Source: Odontesthes bonariensis (taxonomy: Eukaryota > Chordata > Actinopteri > Atheriniformes > Atherinopsidae). From it: DNA of 64,000 nucleotides. Made by a program: the position numbers and the translations under genes. The DNA is taken from contig NC_134507.1 in NCBI RefSeq assembly GCF_027942865.1, forward strand, positions 35,827,711-35,891,710, read 5' to 3'. Each line of letters opens with the position of its first letter. Position 1 is the first letter of the stretch. This document shows, piece by piece, positions 10,666-20,793 of this stretch. The notes beneath the pieces were generated by a model. That model saw only the letters and a program-made list of their open reading frames with translations. It had not been told where the DNA came from and searched no databases.

Positions 10666-12060
10666 GGGGTATTCCACGAAGCTGGCTTAGCGGAAAGCCT
10701 GGCTTATTTCGCTACTTCTGGCTAAATTTAGCGAGAGTTCCGTTACATAAAGGTGGCTTATTTGAACACCCGCTGAGTAACCATGGTAACTTATGCTGCT
10801 GAACTAGCCTGCTCCCGGGCAGGCTAAAGTTGAAGCTTAGCTTAGCTGCAACTCAAAAAATGTCCGACCGGCTGAAACGGACTCCGGAAAGAAATGTTCA
10901 CCTAGAATTCTGCGCTCCCGCAACTCATGTCTTGTCTAAAAAACGAAACAAAAACTGTGGTTATCATATCACCACTTTCACTGTATCGAAAAATCAATCA
11001 GTCGGTGCCAGTGAAACTAAAGAAACGCAACTATACACACGTATTGAACATGGAATTAAATGAGAGAGAACATGGTGTTCATTAAAACTAATCAATACCT
11101 AACAAACATCCGATCTACACCCACGTAGGACCAGACTCAGAAAAATGGGGGACAGGTAATAATGTTAATGATACAAATTATTTAAAGCTCCTTTCAAAAC
11201 AGTCAAGGACTGTACAAACAAGATATTAGATAAAACGCAGGAATTAAAACATCATGCCATATTAAAAGTACACAGAACGGAGCAATCAATGGAGGTAAGC
11301 AAAGTTAAACGGATGGGTTTTGGGGAAGACCTCTGTCCTTTCAGGCTGCTGCTCCACATTTACAGTAGCCGATAATGTAAAACAACCTACTGGCTGAAGT
11401 ATTTGCATTAAGTTCATCATCTCCCTCAGGCTTCCCTAATGTTATCGGTGCACTACACTGTGCCCATGTACGCATCCAAGGCAAGGCAATTTATAGAGCA
11501 CAATTCGTGCACAAGGCAATTCAAAGTGTTTTACAGCTACATAAAATCACAAGAAGGCAATAAAATCATTCCAAAAAACAGAAAAATCATTAATTAATTA
11601 ATTTAAAAGTGAAGAGTGCAGATAAATACTTTCAGGTGTCATATGCACATCTAAATAGAACTGTTTTCAGTCTGGATTTAAACATTGTCACATTGTCCAG
11701 GCCCCTGCTAGACCCGTGGAGGCTGACTATGTAAACCCAACATTTTTCCATATCCTAAATGTACAGGTACACTTGGGGATAATTGTCCATAGACTCTGAA
11801 CTGGATTTCTCATTTTGAAAAATACCACATCAACCCCTTTGAGTAATGCTGAGCAATGTTACATTTCTGCCCTGTGAAAGCTCATCATTGACTCCTATCC
11901 TCCGAGCATACAGATGATCTGTGATGGAGCTCATTTCATTTCCAACATTGAGGCTAAATGGCCGGGATCAGTTCATGATTCTTGGATCTTCCGAGCATCC
12001 TCACTGGCACAGAGGTTTGCACAAGGCGAGAGAATTTTACTTACCCGAAGGAGTGTACTT
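10666..12060 (+). pseudogene. Harbinger remnant with HARBI1 nuclease fragment
   Basis: Begins with GGGGGTATTCCACGAAGC, a terminus resembling the other Harbinger ends in this window. At 11,911-12,033 it encodes a fragment of the HARBI1 DDE nuclease: QMICDGAHFISNIEAKWPGS followed by VHDSWIFRASSLAQRF. The catalytic Asp of VHDS is visible. Upstream sequence is degenerate and no 5' part of the nuclease is readable. The inner end reappears at 63,968-64,000 inverted. Confidence 0.75.
11476..11720. repeat. Probable dispersed fish repeat (SINE or LINE tail)
   Basis: AAGGCAAGGCAATTTATAG.. followed by CACAAGGCAATTCAAAGTG and a run of AT-rich sequence resembles a common dispersed repeat of fish genomes. 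Judged by resemblance only, with no boundary or target duplication found. Confidence 0.4.
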
Positions 12061-12173
12061 TTGAAGTAAGGTGTAGCATAGGCAGAATTTTGGTAATGTA
12101 ATGAGAGGTCAGGTGTAGAGGTCATCTTAAGGAATTTAAAGTGCTCATTATACTTTGTTATAGATAGCCATAT

Positions 12174-12393
12174 AAGGCTTTGCCCTGCTCCGTTTCCCAC
12201 CTGGGCCGTTGCCCCCCTCCTTAGACAACCTGGTGTTCCCGGGCTACCCCAGGCGCACCATATCCATACCCAACTTAGTGCGGACACCCGATGGACATAG
12301 TCCTCTGCAGCTCAGAACTCCTGAGTTCAAGCGATCCACCAGCCTCAGCCTCCCGGTAGCTTGGGTTACAGGCGCGCCCCCGCTCCCGGCGAC
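12174..12393 (-). pseudogene. 7SL (SRP) RNA gene, 3' truncated
   Basis: The reverse strand from 12,393 reads like 7SL RNA: CGGGAGGCTGAGGCTGGTGG, then CGCTTGAACTCAGGAGTTC, CATCGGGTGTCCGCACTAA, and CAGGTTGTCTAAGGAGG with CCCAGGTGGGAAACGGAGCA. At about 12,174 it breaks off (GCAAAG|CCTTATATGG), losing the 3' part of the S domain and the closing strand of the Alu domain. The right-arm copy retains that 3' part. Unlike the right copy, this one has no Harbinger insertion. Probably non-functional. Confidence 0.9.
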
Positions 12394-13080
12394 AGCTGCT
12401 CTCATTCAAGCAGGTTTTGGGCTTTTTGATCCTGACGTCATCAGCGATCTAATTTGCTGTCGAAGAACAAAATAAAGCATATTTTAAATGTTAAAGGCTG
12501 ATCAGTGATAAAACATTTTGACAAAATATGACGTTTGATATCGATAAAACATTTTTCTTTGGTGCTCCTTAAAACCTCAATTTCTGATCAACTTTAACAC
12601 TTTCTGCTTCTTTAACACTGACAGATCAGCTCACCAAACATTTAAAAAGGAATGCCTCTAAATGTCCTCTATCAGGTGTCTCCTTTTTCTACAGTTTTAT
12701 TTCAGATGTAGACACATTAGCCTGTTCTCAGTCATGTAGAAAAGCAGTTCTCCTCTTATGGGAATCATCTTTATCACATTGAAACACGCTGTTTAAATAC
12801 ACAGATAGGAGCACTTTCAGTGCCAAATATTCAAAGTTTGCTTTGTTAAAGGAGACATATTTTACCTCTTTAAACAAGTTAGAATTGGTCTATCGGCTAT
12901 ACAAAACATGTTCATGAAGTTCTTTGCACAAAATCACTCTCACATAAAGAGATTTCACCAGCTCTATTCTTGCCAGTTTCAGTCTCTCCCAAATTGAGCC
13001 GTTTAAAGGGCTCTGTCACTTTTATGCAAATAAGCTGTGAATTAAGGGTTCATTTGTTTTCAGTGCAGAGCTTCTGCAGT
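12394..13080. other. Non-coding arm sequence
   Basis: Matches 59,780-60,440 inverted. I see no gene, RNA or element boundary in it. Confidence 0.6.
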
Positions 13081-13096
13081 CTCCAGCCTGACTCAC

Positions 13097-13400
13097 CTGT
13101 GGTGCGTTTCTAGAGACCCAGGTGTGCAGCAGCAGCTCCAGTCTCTGCCGGTGATACCTCCCGGTGGTTTTCACAGCCACCAACAGGTCAGCCTGTGTGA
13201 GCCGCTCACCGCTCTCCTCTCCCGGGCCAGCCGCCTGAAATAAGTTGAGAAAACATCCGCGCCCCCTGCAGCCGGCAGCTCCTTCTGGTGTCCGCCAGTG
13301 AGCAGAGCATCCCGGCCACCAGCCGGCAGGTGACCGCGGCGACAGCAGCGCGAGGTCCCGCTGAGCTGAAGGCGAGCCTCGGTCCCCCGGCAGGCTTCCA
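13097..13400 (-). pseudogene. Fringe-like glycosyltransferase exon fragment (left arm)
   Basis: On the reverse strand, ending at a splice donor (CCACAG|GTGAGT at 13,097), the sequence encodes QADLLVAVKTTGRYHRQRLE then LLLHTWVSRNAPQ. This matches the conserved start of the catalytic region of Fringe beta-1,3-N-acetylglucosaminyltransferases (pattern DVFIAVKTT..FHR.RL.LLL.TWISR). Just upstream, in another frame, is VFSTYFRRLARERR, resembling the stem region of Lunatic fringe. A frameshift separates the two. No downstream Fringe exon was found, so this appears to be a stranded exon. Position 12 from its end is His, where the right arm has Asp. Confidence 0.7.
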
Positions 13401-13488
13401 CATGTTCACTGCGTGGATGGGTTCACCACTTCGCTCATGGACAGAAAAGAAGTGTTTTCTCAACAGCGGGACCTCGCGCTGCTGTCGC
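13338..13488. repeat. 25-bp inverted repeat in the Fringe-like segment (left)
   Basis: GGCGACAGCAGCGCGAGGTC.. at 13,338-13,362 is repeated in inverse at 13,464-13,488, with about 100 bp between. The same pair is at 59,369-59,393 and 59,496-59,520. Confidence 0.95.
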
Positions 13489-13794
13489 CTTAAGATGTTA
13501 TTATTTACGTCAACATGATGCCATAACTGTTTACAGCAGTGCTTCAGGAGTGCTGGACTTCCAAAACAGTCTGTACTTGGAGGCACTTCATCTCATGGCT
13601 TTAGTTATTCTTGAGGTACAGAAGATTGAACTGGGACTTAATCCAATGTTTTCACATATAGAGATAATTTGAATAACATCATGCCCTGTTTTATGCAGAG
13701 ATCACATGAATTTCGGAAATAAATCACAAAAACCACTTCCTGAGGTGGATCCAGTTTCTGCTCTTTATTCTTTCATCAGTTTTATGAACCATGT

Positions 13795-13868
13795 GGTGCT
13801 GTGGCTTAGTTGGTCAAAGTGCCTGTCTAGTAAACAGGAGATCCTGGGTTCAAATCCCAGCAGTGCCT
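13795..13868 (+). tRNA. tRNA-Thr (AGU)
   Basis: A 74-nt cloverleaf: acceptor GGTGCTG paired with CAGTGCC, box A TGGCTTAGTTGG, anticodon stem CCTGT/ACAGG with loop CTAGTAA (anticodon AGT), and box B GGTTCAAATCC. All stems pair, with G:U pairs in the acceptor. Confidence 0.92.
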
Positions 13869-14486
13869 GTGGTCCTTCAGAGCGTGCTATGACTTAGCAT
13901 ATAAAACAGCTTATTATCAGGGTTCTACTAAATGCTTCTCACTGGTCCACTTAATAAAAGTGCATATAAATAGCCCATGCTTTTAAAGTGTCATTTATGC
14001 CTATTTTATGCTTTCGGAGTGTAATTTTACTCCGTTCACATAACAAGTCAATTGGTTAGGGTACAGTACGGTGGAGGTTCTCCTCCTGTCACACTACATA
14101 ACATCAAAATGAACGTACAAACCGTGAAATAGTCAGAGTTAGAGTAAAAGCTGAGGGCAGGACGTCATTTCCTCAAAATATGAAGTGTAAAATAATACAC
14201 AAAAGCATAAAAAAGCCTTGTAAAAACAGGGTAAATGACTTGGTGTGTAATAAGTACACCGCTTCATGAGATCTGGCTGTAACTGGTGAAAGTGCCTTCC
14301 TCATGAACACCAGGGTCTGAGTTGAAAACCCAACAATATCTGCAAGATACAATGAAGTTTTGAACCAATTGGAGGCACTTCTACTCATGGCTTTAACTAT
14401 TCTTGAGGTACAGAAACACAAAAACCAGTTCCTGAGGTGGATCCAGTTCCTGCTCTTTATTCCTTCGTCATTTTTCGGAATCATGT

Positions 14487-14560
14487 GGTGCTGTGGCTTA
14501 GTTGGTCAAAGTGCCTTTCTTGTAAACAGGAGATCCTGGGTTCAAATCCCAGCAGTGCCT
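14487..14560 (+). tRNA. tRNA-Thr (UGU), weakened anticodon stem
   Basis: Same body as the tRNA at 13,795, but the anticodon arm reads CCTTTCTTGTAAACAGG. The anticodon is TGT and one stem pair is T:C. Boxes A and B are intact. It may be a recently altered copy rather than a functional isoacceptor. Confidence 0.75.
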
Positions 14561-14625
14561 TAAGGTGTTACTATTTACGTCAACATGGTGCCATAACTGT
14601 TTACAGCAGTGCTTCAGGAGTGCTG

Positions 14626-15140
14626 GGGCCTCATGTACAAAATAGTGGCGTAAGCACCATTTCACGTCAACGATCAGATATATCAAGAACGAAAAGACCG
14701 TGGAAATGTGCGGTGCCTCACGGCAGCTTCAGGGCTGGCGTACGCACGTTTCTGCAGCTGTTGATTCTTTGGCGACACCTAAGGTGATGTTGGGAAACTG
14801 TTATAATAAATAAATGTGAAAACAATTAGTGCTCAGACAGTGATGTGCACATTTGAGATGGATGAACAATTAATACTGATAAACTATTAACACATCCATG
14901 TGTCTGCAATTACACAAGTGGATATAAAAGCAGCGCAAAGTGGTGCAATTCATAGGCTACCATTAAAAACAATGGCTGCTTTAAAAGTATTAGAAGACTT
15001 TGCAAATGGTGCAATTCGAAGAGAGCGTGTGTTCACTACAACAGAGAGGATTAGCTGGCATATGATGGCGACTGTTTACTCATTAGCCGTTTTGAGGGAA
15101 ATCCTCCTCGAACTTTGCGCAGAGCTGTGGCGTTGGAGCG
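14626..15140 (+). mobile_element. Truncated Harbinger, same family as 24,395
   Basis: Starts with GGGCCTCATGTACAAA after a CTG (14,623-14,625) and follows the element at 24,395-26,359 closely, including the HARBI1 N-terminal peptide RVFTTTERISWHMMATVYSL. It stops at about 15,140 within the nuclease, at a TTGGAGC repeat, and array sequence resumes. The undisrupted flank (GTGCTGGACTTCC) is seen at 13,550. Confidence 0.85.
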
Positions 15141-15345
15141 TTGGAGCACTTTTAGTTATTCTTGAAGTACAGAAGATTGAACTGGGACTTAATCCAATAT
15201 TTTCACATTTGCAGATTATTTGAATAATATCATGCCCTGTTTTATGCAGAGATCACATGAATTTCAGAAATAAATCACAAAAACCACTTCCTGAGGTGGA
15301 TCCAGTTCCTGCTCTTTATTCTTTCATCAGTTTTATGAACCATAT

Positions 15346-15385
15346 GGTGCTGTGGCTTAGTTGGGTTCAAATCCCAGCAGTGCCT
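15346..15385 (+). pseudogene. tRNA-Thr fragment lacking the anticodon arm
   Basis: GGTGCTGTGGCTTAGTTGG is joined directly to GTTCAAATCCCAGCAGTGCC. The deletion removed the D-arm end, anticodon arm and variable loop. Confidence 0.93.
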
Positions 15386-15646
15386 GTGGTCCTTCAGAGC
15401 GTGCTATGACTTAGCATAAGAAACTGGTTGTTAGCAGGGTTCTACTCAATGCTTTGCATTGGTGCTCTCCATCAAATAATGGACCTTTCAATGAGCATCA
15501 TGGTTATTGTGAGTCTGTTCTTTGGTCAGACTTAATAAAAATGTTTTTAGAAATCACAGTTAGTTTTGAGAGAGTCTCTGGACCTTGTTTCCTGAAATTG
15601 ATCCAGTTCCTGCTCTTTATTCTTTCATCAGTTTTATGAACCATGT

Positions 15647-15705
15647 GGTGCTGTGGCTTAGTTGGTCAAAGTGCCTGTCTAGTAAACAGGAGATCCTGGG
15701 TTCAA
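15647..15705 (+). pseudogene. tRNA-Thr (AGU) fragment, 3' truncated
   Basis: Identical to the tRNA at 13,795 up to GGGTTCAA, then breaks into the array flank (TATTCTTGAGGTACAG). It lacks the T-arm closure and 3' acceptor strand. Confidence 0.93.
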
Positions 15706-15849
15706 TATTCTTGAGGTACAGAAGATTGAACTAGGACTAAATCCAAAGTTTTCACAAATGGAGATAATTTGAATAACATCAAGCTCTGTTTTATGCAGAG
15801 ATCACGTGAATTTCGGAAATAAATCACAAAAACCACTTTGTTTCTTTTT

Positions 15850-15882
15850 GGCTCGTTGGTCTAGGGGTATGATTCTCGCTTA
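15850..15882 (+). pseudogene. tRNA-Pro (AGG), 5' half, split by an insertion
   Basis: GGCTCGTTGGTCTAGGGGTA and the 5' anticodon stem TCTCGC, ending in TTA of the anticodon loop, where a Harbinger-like element (15,883-16,537) begins. The 3' half is at 16,538-16,579. Confidence 0.93.
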
Positions 15883-16537
15883 AGCCTGATTCTTACTCGG
15901 CGCAAACGCGCAACTGTTCTGGCTCGAGAACCATTATTGACGTCATCGAAAGCGCCAGCCCCTTCACAGTTCCTTCAGCTCATAAGCGCAGTTTGCGCCG
16001 AGTATGCGTCACATTTGCAGTTCTCTCCAGACCAGCGGGCGTCACTGTTGAGGAAACAAGCTGAAAAGCATACGAAGAAAGCATACACAATGCCACCTGT
16101 GGTGTCACGTCAGCAGAGGCTGGCACATCTGATGCGGAATGAATTTACTCTGGGTGTAGAACTGTATATGTATCTCAGAGCTAAGCGGCTGCGGCAAAAA
16201 CAGAAGAGAAGGTGGAATGTTCGTCCTTTGCAACAAGACGAACTTTGTCAAACGTTGTCCCAGTGTAACTTCATAGACGTGTCGTACAGATGTTTGTAGA
16301 GGCGCACCCTCTCGGTCACCGCGGTCTCTGCAGTGTTCATTTTTTCTTTTTCTTGGTCAGCTGTTTCCGGTTGAGCGCGCGCGAAGTCTCAAAAAAAGTT
16401 GTGTGCGCGACCTTGCGACGCGCGAGGATTTTCGAGCTTGCGCTGGGGGGGCGTGGCGGAATTTTGGGTCACGTGACCGTTTGCACCATTTGCGACCAGC
16501 TAGTAAGAGCGAGGTTGCGCCGAGTAAGACTCAGCCT
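15883..16537 (+). mobile_element. Harbinger-like element inserted in a tRNA-Pro gene
   Basis: Ends AGCCTGATTCTTACTCGGCG (left) and AGGCTGAGTCTTACTCGGCG (right, reverse complement), with a 3-bp duplication TTA at 15,880-15,882 and 16,538-16,540. A 120-codon frame (15,937-16,299) includes KRRWNVRPL, which resembles the RRWWVRP start of HARBI1 nucleases. The rest of the nuclease is missing, so this is a deletion derivative. The right-arm tRNA-Pro at 59,037 has no insertion at this position. Confidence 0.88.
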
Positions 16538-16579
16538 TTAGGGTGCGAGAGGTCCCGGGTTCCAATCCCGGACGAGCCC
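16538..16579 (+). pseudogene. tRNA-Pro (AGG), 3' half
   Basis: TTAGGGTGCGAGAGGTCCCG, then T arm GGGTTCCAATCCC and acceptor strand ACGAGCC with discriminator C. Joined to 15,850-15,882 minus one TTA, it makes a complete 72-nt tRNA-Pro. Confidence 0.93.
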
Positions 16580-17008
16580 TTCCCTGGTCTACTGGCCTTT
16601 TGTCTCTGCTTTGCTGTGAAATCAGAGAATGATTGAATCAATAACTATAACATTGAATGCATTTGGAATCAAAGCCCCAAATAAGGAAATACAGCTCAAA
16701 CCTCCACCACTCATTCCAAAGTTGCTTCAAGTCCTTCTTAAATGAATTTCTTATCTGGAATTTGAAAGACAGATCCACACATAAATACCTGTATCATTTA
16801 AGCACACCCTCTGCTGTATTATCTAAAGCAGTTTTGGTATTTGTTCTATAAATCCAGATTGAAACGCTTCAAGTCAATGGTAGAGAAATGGAGATATAGA
16901 CCTGTTCTGTCTTAAAGTTGGGCTTCTTGATAAAATGTGATGTGAATTGGTGGAACCTGGCGGTGAGTATTGACTCATTGGTCTCAGGAGTTTTTGTGGG
17001 CAGTGTAT

Positions 17009-17455
17009 GTGCCTAATAACTTCACTCATGTTGAGTGAAGGGAGAGCCAACTCCAAACAATATAGGCTCATTGCTCTGGAAAAGTCAAAGAAGAAAGAAA
17101 GCAATCACAAATTCCCAGGATTCCATGGCTACGTCAGCTGTCCGCGCGCTCTCACAAAACACAAAAAGATCACCTTTTGGCTCGTTGGTCTAGGGGTATG
17201 ATTCTCGCTTCGGGTGCGAGAGGTCCCGGGTTCAAATCCCGGACGAGCCCTCCTACTTTAAGAAACCTATACGGAAAGCTTGATGGTTAACTTTGGGTAC
17301 CTTCCTTGATCTCAAATGCGTCTCTCTTTGCTCACCCAAATTGTTCATTAAGAGTGCTGATAACAATTGCAAAAGTGTCTTGTCTTACTATATTGTTTGG
17401 ATCTGTAGCAGTTGGCTCTCCCTTCACTCAACATGAGTGAAGTTATTGAGGACAT
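17009..17455. repeat. Foldback around tRNA-Pro
   Basis: CTAATAACTTCACTCATGTT.. near 17,009-17,060 is repeated in inverse near 17,395-17,455 (..AACATGAGTGAAGTTATTGAGG), with arms of about 50 bp. The tRNA-Pro gene lies between. The arrangement is conserved at about 26,473-26,888. Confidence 0.85.
17179..17250 (+). tRNA. tRNA-Pro (CGG)
   Basis: Complete 72-nt cloverleaf: acceptor GGCTCGT/ACGAGCC, anticodon stem CTCGC/GCGAG with loop TTCGGGT (anticodon CGG), and box B GGTTCAAATCC. All stems pair. Confidence 0.95.
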
Positions 17456-17831
17456 AGACTGAACATCCCCAACATTAAAGCCACTGACAGTTAAGTGAAC
17501 AACTCTTCTTTTTTTTTTACAATGCAATTTTTAGCTAGACAAACCGTTATCCCGGCTTTTACTTGGAGTTTACGTTGACCCTCCACAAGTTTACACTCAC
17601 AGCAGGGATTTGTAGTGTTACAGATTCATTTACACATACTTTTGGCAACTAATCTCCACTTTAGAATAAGAGAACTTTGAAATAAAAAAGATGGAAGCAA
17701 CACTGCCATTGAGTGAGCTGAACTGAAAGTTGTAGGATGTTTCTATTCGATGATCGAACGTACCTTCCGAGGGTATCGTTTTGCTATCTGTGGCCCGCGG
17801 CGCTCGTGTAACGCCTAAAGTTGCAAACCCT

Positions 17832-17863
17832 GGCTCGTTGGTCTAGGGGTATGATTCTCGCTT
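17832..17863 (+). pseudogene. tRNA-Pro 5' half
   Basis: GGCTCGTTGGTCTAGGGGTA.. up to TCTCGCTT is fused to CCCTGGTATATTGGCC, which elsewhere follows the tRNA. A deletion between two CTT triplets explains the junction. This is the position that aligns with the right-arm tRNA-Pro at 59,037. Confidence 0.93.
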
Positions 17864-17919
17864 CCCTGGTATATTGGCCTTGTATCTCTGCTTTGCTTTG
17901 AAATCTACGCATGACCTAA

Positions 17920-18647
17920 GGCCAAAGGCCCCGTTTACATGATAGGAAGACGCAGATGTTTTCCTGCGGTTTGGCCTCTCATTTACACCAAAACCCCGTT
18001 TTTATCACAGAAAACAATTATTTGTAAAACCTCCGGCCAAAGTGGAGATTTCTGATAACGCCGGTTATGTGTTGCCGTGTCAACTGGGAGAAACACCGTT
18101 TTAGGTTCTTAAACGTCACATTATTTGCCAGAAAATGCTTAATGTCATGCGAGCGCCTTATGTTTACAGTTTGTTTGGCTACTGATCAGGATTATCATGG
18201 ATGATGTTAAAGTTCTACTAATTTTTACGTTTGTGCAAACGATTCTGGCCTTATTGCATTTGCCACCCCAAACCTGCTCGCACAGTTCAAAATAGAGGAG
18301 CACCACTCTTCCGTGGCCGCTCCTGCGTCCAGTATCCACCGACTGTCTATATTTCCCTCTTATTGCCTTCAGTTTTGTTGTGATATTTGCTCGCGTTATC
18401 TCCTCCTTCACATGAGGAAAGTCCTTGATTCTGAGGATTTTGATTGGCTTGCATGGCTTTATTCCTTTCCCTACACTGCCGCCAATAGGTTTGGCATAGT
18501 TATTATGGCGCTTGACGGCGTATTTATGCGGGTTGATGTAAATGACAAGTTTTTTGAAAACGATGTTGTGTGCACGATGTTATTATGGAAAACGGAGGGG
18601 GGTAAATATTCGTTTCTCTAAATACCCGGCTATGTGTAAATGTGGCC
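17920..18647 (-). mobile_element. Harbinger-like element with Myb/SANT-like relic (left arm)
   Basis: A 728-bp element flanked by TAA (17,917-17,919 and 18,648-18,650), with termini GGCC..CCCCGTTTACA and GGCCACATTTACACA. The reverse strand encodes KEEITRANITTKLKAIRGKY followed by GHGRVVLLYFELCEQVWGG, resembling the small DNA-binding protein of Harbinger elements. The same element lies at 58,251-58,978 inverted, so it predates the arm duplication. Unit A copy 2 begins directly after it. Confidence 0.8.
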
Positions 18648-18880
18648 TAAGACTACGTGGCAACTCGTGGACAACTATGTGAGTCCATTGTTGCCAGTTA
18701 ACTGCAGCCTTGCACCTTTCAGCAGCAGCTGTTACCGCTGAGCAATCAGTTCCCTCTGCACTGAGGATCATATGAAAGCAGCTCCTGCAGCTTCAGGTTA
18801 GTGTCACAGGGCTCTGAACTTTGTGTTAGTGCAGTCTGTCAGGAGCAGTTCCAGGCAAGCTTTAATTATATTGCAGCAGA

Positions 18881-19740
18881 ATGAGGTGAGTAACTTCTAG
18901 TCTATCCCAGTGCTTCTAAGTGGTGGCACTGAACCTCTGCTGCCTTAAATGTCTGAGGCAAGCAGAACCTCATTTGGTCGCAGCATTACACTATGAATAT
19001 ACAGTTAAGCTCAACAGGACTGGGCATGTTAAGGGGAGGTGGTGGTTGGACCCCACTGGTCTCTAAATGTACTCAGAACTTCATATGAGATGTCCCTGTT
19101 TCTGCAGGGTTTTGTGGATTTCTTGTGTGCTGATTGGAAGCATCGCCTGCATTCCTGCACAAAGCGGTAAGCTGATCCCAATCAAAGCTCAGCAACTAAA
19201 AGCAGGTTAAATTGACTCGGTGTAAATGGAAGGCTGATCTTTATACTGTTTCCTCACCCATGTATTCAGTTTATGGACAAGATCTATCTAAGCCAACATA
19301 TCAGAAACAAACTGGAGCCAGTGGTTCTGGAGCACAGCAGCATGGTGCTCAGGGAGGTCAGTCTGGAGCTCCTGGCAGCAATTACCAGTTTGAAGATGGG
19401 AGCTGGAGCCTTTCATCTGACACCAGCGGCGAGGACGAGCCAGTCTTCACTCCTGTGGCCGACGAGGATCAAGTCTACGCTTACAAATCTCGGTCCCGCT
19501 ACAACAAGAAGCGTGTGCTGTTCAGCCAGTTCCGCTACAGCCCAACAGAATCTGAGCCAGACCACGGCAAAACCTCTCAGCACAAGGTTCAAGTTCAGAG
19601 CGGCTTCTGAGGATCTTTCTGGTGAGGCTCATCTTACTCTGCATGTGTGCTCTCTGTAGCTGCTGGTAGTTGACTGACTTTCTTTGTCTTGCAGATCTGC
19701 ATATTCTAGAGGCATCGCTGCTGCTACCGCTTGAATAAAT
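18881..19740 (+). CDS. Gene A copy 2: small secreted Gly/Ser-rich protein (intact)
   Basis: Four exons inferred from splice sites. Exon 1 is ATGAG (18,881-18,885) before GTGAGT. Exon 2 (19,108-19,166, acceptor TTTCTGCAG, donor GGTAAGC) encodes the hydrophobic signal peptide RVLWISCVLIGSIACIPAQS. Exon 3 (19,270-19,621) encodes VYGQDLSKPTYQKQTGASGS, a Gly/Gln-rich stretch, an acidic part (TSGEDEPVFTPVADED), and a basic Tyr-rich tail ending HKVQVQSGF, with stop at 19,608-19,610. A 3' UTR exon starts at 19,695 with AATAAA at 19,734. Total 134 aa, secreted. Same architecture as genes B and C. No family name recognised. The short exon 1 is the least certain part; expression data would settle it. 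Confidence 0.8.
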
Positions 19741-20793
19741 GGCTTTAACTTGAATACCTTGTTGCACCATCAAATGGCTCCTAGCTGTCTCTGGGTCATC
19801 CAGTTGTGGGTTGGAGGGGATAGTTGAGGGTCTGACAGGTTGACATGACTTAATCCTATAAATAAGGTGTTGGCATTAACTTAAGGACAGTTTCTGCTCA
19901 AAGGTGAGCTTGTGAAGGTCTTGACAGCTTCAGCTTGGAATGTATTCCCAACTAAAAATGGCTGAAAAGCCAACTGCAGCTCTCTGACAGCAGTGGGTAA
20001 AGGTGTGGCCTTGAGCTCCATCAGAAGATTCCACTGCTGCATATTGTGCTGAGGGGGAAACCTTTCCACTCTGTAGCAGTCCTCACCCTACAGCTCTGGG
20101 TAAGGGCAGACCCATCAGATGCTGGGGCCATGTGAAACCTGGACAGTAGTTTCTGCAAGTCCATGACCGAGGATGGCTTCATAACATTATCTTATGTGGT
20201 TGCAAAGGTCTTGTACTCTGAATACTTGTAATGAAGCTTGTGCTACACAAATCAAAAGATGTGGCAGCTACTTTTAGTGAAGTGGCTTGGGAACAAAATG
20301 TATAGGCTCAATGTTGTCACTTACTCACTACCTGGAAGTAAGTTGGATCAGGTGGTGGGGGCAAACATCTAGTGGAGGACCCTGTTCATGACATCTGAAA
20401 CACAAAGCTGAGTATTTTTATTAAATGTATACATTACCATTGAGGTTGGGTCATGGAAACTGAAAGGAGCCTCTCAGCCTCATTTGCAGAGGTTTGGCCA
20501 GAAGGTTATCATCTCCTATCAGGACAGTAGTATAGGACCTGCTTGTGAATATTAGCATGTAGGGAAAAATTCAAGCTGAAGAAAAAGGCCTTTTGTGTTG
20601 GGTTGTTCAGGAGGTTGACCTGAAGCAGGTACCAGGTGGCCAAAAGGGCTGCATCATCAGTAGCTGCTCAAGCTAAAATTCAGGGATGGGAAGAATTTCT
20701 CATCTGTTCCCATTTCTTTGGTTGCATCTATAAAATAACAGTTTGACATGCATGAAATAGCATTTATGCAGAAATTCCCTGAGAGATGCATCT

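Larger units (their letters stand above)
13612..15840 (+). repeat. Tandem array of tRNA-Thr units
   Basis: A unit consisting of CTTGAGGTACAGAAGATTGA.., GAGATCACATGAATTTCGG.., a GCTCTTTATTC.. stretch and a tRNA-Thr is repeated about four times, with tRNA parts at 13,795, 14,487, 15,346 and 15,647. A last unit without a tRNA-Thr leads into a tRNA-Pro. Units differ by internal deletions. The right arm has only one flank unit (59,110-59,260) and no tRNA-Thr at the matching place. Confidence 0.85.
16903..17602 (+). repeat. 700-bp direct repeat carrying tRNA-Pro, first copy
   Basis: Nearly identical in the same orientation to 26,361-27,040. It contains a foldback (17,009-17,455) with tRNA-Pro in the middle. 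Both copies end with TTTACACTCACAG. The second copy carries a small deletion near 26,775. Confidence 0.9.

Noticed and set aside
15937-16299. Possible host gene of 120 aa
   Set aside because: It lies wholly inside the element that splits the tRNA-Pro and resembles the start of a HARBI1 nuclease.
19273-19659. Second long frame across gene A exon 3 (128 codons)
   Set aside because: It overlaps the exon in another frame, reads through the 3' UTR intron, and lacks a signal peptide. The VYGQDLSKP frame fits the splice sites.
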